From contig JAGWMT010000243.1 of assembly GCA_028871595.1 (NCBI GenBank), positions 1-5,156 on the forward strand: a stretch of DNA of 5,156 nucleotides. Direction: 5' to 3'. Within the stretch, counting starts at the first letter, position 1, and every line of letters starts with the position of its first letter. The notes under the pieces are model-generated. The model searched no databases and was not told the DNA's origin. It was given only the letters and a program-made list of their open reading frames with translations. The position numbers were made by a program, and so were the translations under genes. Positions 1 to 5,156 of the stretch are shown in pieces. This DNA comes from Elusimicrobiota bacterium. GTDB taxonomy: Bacteria; Elusimicrobiota; Elusimicrobia; UBA1565; UBA9628.

Positions 1-1119
1 GCGGCCCAGACCGGCGTCGATCAGGCGCAGAAGGACCTTCTGCGAGTAGACCAAGCCGTGGGAGCTCTCCAGGTTCTTCTTCATGCGTTCCGGGTAGACC
101 TGCAGCCCGGCCAGCACCTTGTCCAGGCGGTCGAGCATGAAGTCCAGGGCGATGTGGGCGTCGGGGAAGATGATCCGCTCGTTGGACGAATGCGAGATGT
201 CGCGCTCGTGCCACAGCAGGCAATTCTCCGTGACCGTGGCCTCATAGCCGCGGATCAGGCGGGCCAGGCCGCACAGATTCTCGCACAGCACGGGATTGCG
301 CTTGTGGGGCATGGCGGACGAACCCTTCTGCCCCTCGGAGAACGGCTCCTCCAGCTCCAATATCTCCGTCTTCTGCAGGTGGCGGATCTCCAGCGCCACG
401 CGCTCGATCGCGCAGGCGGACAGCACCAAGGCGTGGAAGTAGTCGGCGTGGCGGTCGCGCGGGACGATCTGGGTGGAGACCGGCTCCGGGCGCAGTCCCA
501 GGGCGTCGAGCACCTCGGCCTCGACGTCGGTGGACAGCTGGGTGAAGGCGCCCACGGCGCCGGAGATCTGCCCGTAGGAGATGGTGTCGCGCGCTGCGCG
601 CAGGCGCTTCAAGCAACGCAGGGCTTCCGCGTGCCAGCCCGCGACCTTGATGCCGAAGGTGATGGGCTCGGCGTGGACCCCGTGGGTGCGCCCGACCATC
701 CAGGTGCGCTCGTGCTTCTTCGCCAGCGCCTTCATGCGCCGGGCGACGGCCTCCCAGCCCGCGATCAGCAATTCGGCGGAGTCGCGCAGCTGCAGGGCCA
801 GCGCCGTGTCCAGCACGTCCGACGAGGTGATCCCGTAGTGCAGGTACCGGTCCACCTTCGGCGCGGATTGCTTCAGTTCCCCGGCGACGGCGGAGATCAT
901 CCCGATGATCTCGTGGCCCGCCGCGCCTTCCTTCTTGCGCGAGGCCTCCAAGAGCGATTTTTCCATCAGCCGCTTCAACGTCTTCAGTTCGGACGCGGGG
1001 ATGCCCTTCGACGGGGCGAGGGCCTTGAGTAGCTCCTCTTCCACCCGCAGCATCGTCGTGAGGCGGTGATCGTCGGACCAGATCCGGCCCATCGCCGGAC
1101 GCGTGTAGCGCTCGATCAT
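1..1119 (-). CDS. purB: Adenylosuccinate lyase, C-terminus cut by the window edge
   Basis: PurB is a cytosolic enzyme of the fumarase/aspartase superfamily. It removes fumarate from SAICAR (giving AICAR) and from adenylosuccinate (giving AMP) in purine synthesis. The frame stays open for 373 codons from the ATG at 1119 to the window edge. Against usual lengths of about 430-480 residues, some 60-100 C-terminal residues are missing. The N-terminus MIERYTRPAMGRIWSDDHRL is typical of the family. H69 (in GHEIIGMI) sits where the first catalytic His is expected; the usual preceding Arg/Lys/Asn is Gly here, and the following Asp is Glu. YGITSSDVLDTALALQ follows at about residue 95. RTHGVHAEP at 144-152 carries the likely catalytic H146. 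The superfamily signature GSSAMPHKRNP at 266-276 contains the flexible-loop catalytic Ser. The start lies one base after the pyrE stop, with GGGGA five bases upstream, so translation is probably coupled to pyrE. Identification is very secure; the symbol follows from these motifs. Confidence 0.97.
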   Translation of the reverse strand, partial: MIERYTRPAMGRIWSDDHRLTTMLRVEEELLKALAPSKGIPASELKTLKRLMEKSLLEASRKKEGAAGHEIIGMISAVAGELKQSAPKVDRYLHYGITSSDVLDTALALQLRDSAELLIAGWEAVARRMKALAKKHERTWMVGRTHGVHAEPITFGIKVAGWHAEALRCLKRLRAARDTISYGQISGAVGAFTQLSTDVEAEVLDALGLRPEPVSTQIVPRDRHADYFHALVLSACAIERVALEIRHLQKTEILELEEPFSEGQKGSSAMPHKRNPVLCENLCGLARLIRGYEATVTENCLLWHERDISHSSNERIIFPDAHIALDFMLDRLDKVLAGLQVYPERMKKNLESSHGLVYSQKVLLRLIDAGLGR

Positions 1120-1120
1120 C

Positions 1121-1714
1121 TTATTCCCCGTCCCCGCCGACTTCCAGTTCCCGGCGCGTCGCGGCCAGAGGGACGCCCGCCTCGCACTGCGGGCAGTTGT
1201 CGGGCGGCGCGGCCTGGAGCGGATAGCCCACCAGCGCCCGGGCCGGAACGCCCAGGCACAACGGAGCGTTGGAGCGGTCCACCATGGCGCCGACGCCGAT
1301 CACGCGCGCGCCGTAGGCCTGGGCCAAGGCCACCACCTCGCCGTTCGAGCGGCCCGTGGTCAGCACGTCCACCACGACCAGGGCTTTTTCCCCGCGCTCC
1401 AGCTTGAAGTCGCGGCGGAACGACATGGAACCGTTGACGCGCTCGGTGAAGATCGCGCGGCACTTCTTCGCGCGGGCGACCTCCTGCCCCAGGACCACGG
1501 AGCTCATGCCGGTGGAGATCACGACGTCGACCGGAGCGGAGAACTTCGCGACGAGCGCCTTGGCGATCTTCTGGGCGACGTGAGGATATTGGAGGACCAG
1601 CGCCGTCTGAAGATACACGGGCGTGTGCAGGCCCGACGCCAGGCGGAAATGCCCGCTGGCCACCGCGCCGTGCTCCTGCAGAAGTCCCAGCACGTCCATT
1701 TTGTTGAAGCTCAT
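1121..1714 (-). CDS. pyrE: Orotate phosphoribosyltransferase, Thermus-type, with altered motifs
   Basis: PyrE joins orotate to PRPP to make OMP in the fifth step of pyrimidine synthesis. The 197-residue protein resembles the Thermus-type OPRT subfamily along its length: SGHFRLASGLHTPVYLQ at residues 20-36, a type I PRTase core, and a C-terminal CPQCEAGVPL (C174, C177) typical of that subfamily. The start at 1714 is chosen over the ATG at 1735 (204 residues) because GGAGAGGAG lies just upstream of it and because the protein then begins MSFNKMDVLG, close to the family's usual N-terminus. Two hallmark motifs differ. The pyrophosphate loop, usually PAxGG, reads TGMSS (68-72). The PRPP motif at 111-123 reads ALVVVDVLTTGRS, with V115 where the family has Glu; D116 and TTG are kept. 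It follows the AsmA-like gene by 17 nt and precedes purB by one base. OPRT is the best assignment, but a diverged PRTase with another substrate cannot be excluded. Confidence 0.87.
   Translation of the reverse strand: MSFNKMDVLGLLQEHGAVASGHFRLASGLHTPVYLQTALVLQYPHVAQKIAKALVAKFSAPVDVVISTGMSSVVLGQEVARAKKCRAIFTERVNGSMSFRRDFKLERGEKALVVVDVLTTGRSNGEVVALAQAYGARVIGVGAMVDRSNAPLCLGVPARALVGYPLQAAPPDNCPQCEAGVPLAATRRELEVGGDGE
1125..1129 (-). promoter_or_regulatory. Ribosome binding site of purB
   Basis: On the minus strand GGGGA lies five bases before the purB ATG at 1119, inside the last codons of pyrE. It supports this start rather than a later Met, and fits re-initiation by ribosomes finishing pyrE at the TAA at 1121-1123. 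Confidence 0.55.
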
Positions 1715-1720
1715 CGCGTT

Positions 1721-1730
1721 TCTCCTCTCC
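1721..1730 (-). promoter_or_regulatory. Strong ribosome binding site of pyrE, decides the start
   Basis: The minus strand reads GGAGAGGAGA, a strong Shine-Dalgarno match ending six bases before the ATG at 1714. It lies downstream of the other candidate ATG at 1735, which overlaps the preceding stop as ATGA, so it selects the shorter pyrE product. The site fills most of the 17-base gap between the AsmA-like gene and pyrE and is the clearest ribosome binding site in the window. Confidence 0.8.
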
Positions 1731-1731
1731 G

Positions 1732-3972
1732 TCATAAAGTCTGAAGTTTTTCCAGCGCCTCGAAGCGCTTCTTCGCCCGCGCCCGGGCCTCGTCCACCTT
1801 CTTCTCCATCTCGTTCTCGCCGATCTTCTTGAAGCGGGGTTCCAGTTCGGGCTTATTGATGTCTCCCTTCACCCGGAAGCCGATCGCGGGACGCCCAGCC
1901 TCGTCCACCCACCACTCCGGCAAGGTGCTCCGGTAGCTGGTCAACCGCGTCATGATGTTCAAGTCCACCGTCTCGCGCCCCAGGTCGGCCGTGCCCTGCG
2001 TGTACGCCACCAATTGAGGGCTGTCCACGTGGAAATAACGGATCGTGGCCACGCCCTTCGACGCGCCGTACTCCCCGTCTATCTTCGTGAAATCCAGCGA
2101 CTTGGGGAACGCGGTGTTCCCGCTGAACACCGACAGGTTGTTCATCTTGTGCATGTAGATGAACGGCAGGAAGACGACGTTCAGGAACTTGTTCGAGCTC
2201 TGCACCGCCGCGATATCGTTGACGCGCCCGGGACCGAAGCTGAGCCGCGCCTCGCCGGCCAGCCTGTCCAGGGCCGGCGTCACGCCCCGCACCGACCACA
2301 TCAGCTCCAGGTCCTTGCAGTAGAAATTGGGATGCGTGATCTCGCCCACGCGGACGTGGCCGCGCGTGTCGGGAAAGCCGCGGGGAATGGAATACTTGAA
2401 CGTCCGCAGCCACGGCCGCTCGTCGTCGGCGGCCGTCGCGGCGCGCGTGGAGATCGCCGCGCGCACGTCGTTGACCAATCGCGCCGCCGCGTCCCAGTCG
2501 ATCTTGTCCACATTGCCGGACAAGACCACTTCTTTCGGCGCCGACAGGTGCTCGACCTTCGCCCGCATCCGCACGCGCGAGCCGCCCCAGCGCAGGCTCA
2601 GACGGTCCACGGTCAGGTTCTGATTCTCCACCGTCAGCCCCAGCGCGATCTCGTCGAACACGTTGCCGACGGCGAAAGCCTTGCCTTTGGAGACCGAGGC
2701 CTTGATGCGGGAGAACTCGTCGGTGATGTTCACGTCCGCGTCCACGCCCTCCACCCGGCGCTCCCCCCACGTCCCGCCGAATCCGCGCAGGTTCACCTCC
2801 GCCTCTCGCGCCTGAAGGCGCCCGGCCCAGCCGGTCACCGCCGCGCGCAGGGACGCGCGTCCGCTGAGCGCGTGCTTGGCCCACGCCGGGCTCCAGAGTC
2901 CCGCCTTCGACAGGTCCGCGTCGCGCGCGGTGACCTCCACGCTCAAAGTCGGCGTCGCCGCGGCGAAGTCGAACAGGCCCACCGCGGACGCCGTGCCGGC
3001 GGAGGTGTCCACGGTCAGCTTCTGCACGTCAAGCATCGCGGGGGCGGGCAATTCGGCCTTGAGCGTCCAGCGGCTTGCCGGCAAAGAGAACTCCACGGGA
3101 CGGCCCAGCAGATGACGCCAGTCCTCCGCGCCGAGAGCCGGCGCGGACAATTCCGCCTCGATATGCGGGGAAGAAAACCCTGTCACCGCCGCGCGGCCCT
3201 TGAAGGGAACCCCCTCGACCTCCACGTTAAGGACGTCGGCGCGCGCCGTCGCGCTCGACCAATGAAAGTCGGCGAGATCGATCTGTCCCGAGGCGCTGGC
3301 CTCGGCCGAAACGGAGCGGCCGCCCACCGTGTCCGACATCCGGAACGAGGCTGAAATGGGAAAGGGCTTGTCCTGGTCGAAGGAGTCGACGCGCAGGGCC
3401 AGCTTCTCGAACACCAGCTTCCGGCCGCGCACGTGGTCGGTGACGCGCAGGACGCCGTCTTGGACCACGGTCTCCGCGGACGCGAGCGCCACGGGAAGGG
3501 CCGCGGGCTTGCCTACCGCCGCGGCGGTGGAGCCGAAGATGTCGGCCAGATTCCAGTTTCCGTCCGCGTCCCGGGACAAGGATATCTGGGGAGATTGAAG
3601 CACGACCGTGTCGAACTCCAAGCGGCGGGACAGCAAGGGCTTGAGCTTGACCGTCACGAGCGCCGAGTCGCAGACCAAGGTATCACCGTCGTCAGGTCCG
3701 GCGCCGCGCCTCACCCGCAGTCCCACGACCTTCAGACCGCGCGGGCTCAGCACCAGGTGATCGATGGTCACTTCGCGGTGCACCAAGGCCGTCAGCTGTT
3801 CCGCGGCCATCCGCCGCGCCTCTTCCGGGCTGAAGCGGCGGTACAAATAGCTGCCCGCGCCGGCCGTCAACAGCACCAGGGCCAGGAAGGTCCACCCGAT
3901 CGCTCGAAGAATCCCGTGAAAAATACCGCCGAAGACGCGCAAGGCGGCGCGAATTCGTTCCCTCGGCTCCAT
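1732..3972 (-). CDS. AsmA-like envelope protein with one N-terminal membrane anchor
   Basis: This 746-residue protein has the layout of the AsmA/TamB/YhdP/DUF748 group, whose studied members are inner-membrane-anchored periplasmic proteins implicated in moving phospholipids to, or keeping order in, the outer membrane. A basic N-terminus is followed by one hydrophobic segment at about residues 25-44. Next comes the family-like VHREVTIDHLVLSPRGLKVVG (about 64-84), then some 450 residues of alternating short beta-type stretches with repeated DLxxW/L-type turns. The C-terminal AsmA-like part (about 545-710) has a hydrophobic stretch FLNVVFLPFIYMH (597-609 or so), then GVATIRYFHVDSPQLVAYTQ and GTADLGRETVDLN, matching the 'G-sp-l-G-G-DL-tvD' pattern of the family, and FRVKGDINKPELEP. 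A charged, probably helical tail (about 719-746) ends it. The ATG at 3972 is forced: an in-frame TAA lies five codons upstream. It has no Shine-Dalgarno and begins 10 nt after the glycosyltransferase stop. The family call is firm; which subfamily, and the cargo, are unknown. Confidence 0.85.
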   Translation of the reverse strand: MEPRERIRAALRVFGGIFHGILRAIGWTFLALVLLTAGAGSYLYRRFSPEEARRMAAEQLTALVHREVTIDHLVLSPRGLKVVGLRVRRGAGPDDGDTLVCDSALVTVKLKPLLSRRLEFDTVVLQSPQISLSRDADGNWNLADIFGSTAAAVGKPAALPVALASAETVVQDGVLRVTDHVRGRKLVFEKLALRVDSFDQDKPFPISASFRMSDTVGGRSVSAEASASGQIDLADFHWSSATARADVLNVEVEGVPFKGRAAVTGFSSPHIEAELSAPALGAEDWRHLLGRPVEFSLPASRWTLKAELPAPAMLDVQKLTVDTSAGTASAVGLFDFAAATPTLSVEVTARDADLSKAGLWSPAWAKHALSGRASLRAAVTGWAGRLQAREAEVNLRGFGGTWGERRVEGVDADVNITDEFSRIKASVSKGKAFAVGNVFDEIALGLTVENQNLTVDRLSLRWGGSRVRMRAKVEHLSAPKEVVLSGNVDKIDWDAAARLVNDVRAAISTRAATAADDERPWLRTFKYSIPRGFPDTRGHVRVGEITHPNFYCKDLELMWSVRGVTPALDRLAGEARLSFGPGRVNDIAAVQSSNKFLNVVFLPFIYMHKMNNLSVFSGNTAFPKSLDFTKIDGEYGASKGVATIRYFHVDSPQLVAYTQGTADLGRETVDLNIMTRLTSYRSTLPEWWVDEAGRPAIGFRVKGDINKPELEPRFKKIGENEMEKKVDEARARAKKRFEALEKLQTL

Positions 3973-3982
3973 GCAGAGGATT

Positions 3983-4987
3983 CTACTTTATCCGGCTTCT
4001 GAAGAGCTCGGAGGCGAGCGCCGCCGCTTCGCCCGCGTCGGCTCCGGCCGGCGACGGGCGGCGCAGGGCCTTCCACGACGCGCGCCCCTGAGGCATGGCC
4101 CGCGGCCAGTCGCCCGGAAGGTAGAGTCCCAGCGCGGGAATCCCCAGGCCCGCCGCGCAGTGCAGGGGACCGGAGTCGTGGCCGATGAAGACGGAGCTCA
4201 GCGAAATCGCCAGCAGCGCGTCCGACAGGGACCCCGACTCCGCGGCGACGACGACGCGCGGAAGCCCTTGGGCCGAGGCCAGGTTCGCGGCGAACTCCCG
4301 CGATTCACCGGGCGTCCCGACCACGACGGCGGTCCCGATTCCGTCCGCGCGCAGGCGCCGCAGAAGTTCGATCCAGAACGGGACGGGCGCGCAGCGGCGC
4401 GCGTCCCCGGCGAAGGGATGGATCGCGGCGACCGGAGCCGCGCCTAATCTCGCTCCCAGCGCCGCGCGTTCGGCGGCCAGCGCCGGAGGGACGTTCAAGG
4501 TCAGGGAGGCCCGCGCCGGGTCGGCGCCCAGCGGGGACAACAAGCGGGCCCACTCCGCCACGATGGGCGCTCCGCGGTCCTCGGGCGGGAGGGCGTCGGT
4601 CAGCCAGCGGCGCGACCCGCGCTGATCGAAGCCGATCCGCCGCGAAACGCCGGCCAGGCGGGCGGCCAGGGCGACGCGCCAGCGCGTGTTCGGAATCAGC
4701 GCGGCGTCGTAGCCCGCCGCGCGGACGTCGAAAAGGGCCCGCGAAAACCGGGCGACGGTGCCCGGCCTTCGGCCGGGCGATCCATCCCAGAACGGGTCGC
4801 TGGCGTGGACCCGCGCGACGCCGGGGACGAACGGAATCAGCGCGGAGGCGTATTCCTTGGCCCAGACCCCGATCTCCGTTCCGGGGAAGGCCGCGCGCAG
4901 GGACGGGACCAATCCGCCGGCGAACGCCAGGTCGCCCAGGTTGTCGAGGGAGACGATCAGGATGCGTCGGGGCGTGACGCCGTTCAT
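3983..4987 (-). CDS. Family 9 glycosyltransferase (heptosyltransferase-like)
   Basis: This 334-residue protein has the two-domain GT-B layout of family GT9, which includes WaaC/WaaF/WaaQ. These cytoplasmic, membrane-peripheral enzymes transfer heptose from ADP-heptose to the LPS inner core. RILIVSLDNLGDLAFAGGLVPSL (8-30) matches the N-terminal 'GD..l..P.l..l' motif, and D19 aligns with the catalytic Asp13 of E. coli WaaC. HPFAG (190-194) begins the second domain. VFIGHDSGPLHCAAGLGIPALGLY (266-289) is the sugar-nucleotide-binding signature, with D271 and H276. Where the family usually has K-x-W shortly after the HPG motif, this protein has RRCAP (197-201), so the conserved Lys may be replaced by Arg. 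The start at 4987 is preferred over the longer frame because the ATG forms an ATGA overlap with the upstream stop and the protein then begins just before the first beta strand. No Shine-Dalgarno is seen, so coupling is likely. The exact sugar and acceptor cannot be told from sequence. Confidence 0.9.
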   Translation of the reverse strand: MNGVTPRRILIVSLDNLGDLAFAGGLVPSLRAAFPGTEIGVWAKEYASALIPFVPGVARVHASDPFWDGSPGRRPGTVARFSRALFDVRAAGYDAALIPNTRWRVALAARLAGVSRRIGFDQRGSRRWLTDALPPEDRGAPIVAEWARLLSPLGADPARASLTLNVPPALAAERAALGARLGAAPVAAIHPFAGDARRCAPVPFWIELLRRLRADGIGTAVVVGTPGESREFAANLASAQGLPRVVVAAESGSLSDALLAISLSSVFIGHDSGPLHCAAGLGIPALGLYLPGDWPRAMPQGRASWKALRRPSPAGADAGEAAALASELFRSRIK

Positions 4988-5156
4988 CGCGGCCCGACGA
5001 CGCGCAGGACGACGGCCGACGCCGCCGGCATCCAGAGGTTGTCGTTGAAGAAGCCCGTCGTGGGAAGAAGTTCCACGGTCATCGCGGCCAGCGCCGAGAA
5101 CAGAGCCGCGCCGGGACGGACGCCGCACAGCAGGGCGATCGCGAAGCACGCGGCCA
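4984..5156 (-). CDS. C-terminal end of a polyprenol/dolichol kinase-like membrane protein (partial)
   Basis: This frame enters from the right edge and runs for 56 residues to the TGA at 4984-4986; its beginning is outside the window. The residues are strongly hydrophobic, with two likely membrane segments: AACFAIALLCG, and ALFSALAAMTVELLP continuing into a second helix. The end, VELLPTTGFFNDNLWMPAAS, resembles the conserved C-terminus of the diacylglycerol/polyprenol kinase family (SEC59/DGK1-like, also annotated as phosphatidate cytidylyltransferase-like), where E-L-hydrophobic-P is followed by (D/N)DNL..P. Family members studied use CTP to phosphorylate a lipid alcohol. The stop overlaps the glycosyltransferase start as ATGA, which supports the reading frame and translational coupling. 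With only the tail visible, the family is probable and the substrate is unknown. Confidence 0.7.
   Translation of the reverse strand, partial: AACFAIALLCGVRPGAALFSALAAMTVELLPTTGFFNDNLWMPAASAVVLRVVGPR

Noticed and set aside
58..1032. Plus-strand open frame of 324 codons opposite purB
   Set aside because: The opposite strand encodes an unmistakable adenylosuccinate lyase through the whole stretch. This frame has low-complexity composition (Gln, Gly, Leu, Arg) and no known motif.
1715..1735. pyrE start at the ATG at 1735, overlapping the upstream stop as ATGA
   Set aside because: The strong GGAGAGGAG lies downstream of this ATG and is well placed for the ATG at 1714. The seven extra residues (MTERRNA) simply translate the ribosome binding site.
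1853..2884. Minus-strand open frame of 343 codons in another frame within the AsmA-like gene
   Set aside because: It lies out of frame inside a gene supported by family motifs, and its translation is an Arg/Gly/Ala-rich shadow.
2014..3354. Plus-strand open frame of 446 codons
   Set aside because: It is fully antisense to the AsmA-like gene, rich in Arg, His, Gly and Gln without recognisable motifs, and typical of shadow frames in high-GC genes. The minus-strand reading has a membrane anchor and family motifs.
4760..4778. Perfect GC-rich hairpin, 8-bp stem and 3-base loop (GCCCGGCC / GGCCGGGC), as a possible terminator
   Set aside because: It lies within the coding sequence of the glycosyltransferase (encoding part of SPGRRPGTV) and has no T-run on either side in either direction. 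It is probably a by-product of GC-rich codons.
4988..5149. Longer glycosyltransferase beginning at 5149 (388 residues)
   Set aside because: The extra 54 residues are Arg/Gly-rich shadow sequence overlapping the clear hydrophobic C-terminus of the upstream membrane protein. GT9 proteins begin close to the RILIV strand, and the ATGA overlap at 4984-4987 gives a better start.

Overview
The window is a gene-dense stretch of a high-GC bacterial genome (roughly two-thirds GC by eye). All five recognisable genes lie on the minus strand and read from the right end towards the left. In transcription order they are: the last 56 codons of a membrane polyprenol/dolichol kinase-like protein (4984-5156); a family 9 (heptosyltransferase-like) glycosyltransferase (3983-4987); a large AsmA-like envelope protein with one N-terminal membrane anchor (1732-3972); a Thermus-type orotate phosphoribosyltransferase, pyrE (1121-1714); and adenylosuccinate lyase, purB (1-1119), whose C-terminus runs off the left edge.

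The genes are packed like an operon. The first two overlap by ATGA, the next junction has 10 nt, then 17 nt holding a strong Shine-Dalgarno, then a single base between the pyrE stop and the purB start. There is no gap near 300 bases, and I see no tRNA, rRNA, CRISPR, insertion sequence or convincing terminator. Many long open frames on the plus strand are antisense shadows of these genes, as expected at this base composition.

Functionally the run has two halves. The upstream half concerns the envelope: a lipid/polyprenol kinase-like enzyme, a sugar transferase of the type that builds LPS inner core, and an AsmA-family protein of the kind that spans the periplasm towards the outer membrane. This argues for a diderm (outer-membrane) bacterium. 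The downstream half is housekeeping nucleotide synthesis, with one pyrimidine gene (pyrE) and one purine gene (purB) apparently translated in tandem. The phylum cannot be fixed from this sequence. The Thermus-type PyrE and this gene mix would suit a lineage such as Elusimicrobiota or another little-cultured diderm phylum, but that is a guess.

I found no new multi-gene system. The points most worth a second look are the altered PRPP and pyrophosphate-loop motifs of PyrE, the one-base pyrE-purB junction, a -10-like hexamer placed for a leaderless start of the AsmA-like gene, and a non-standard nucleotide-sugar-site motif in the glycosyltransferase.
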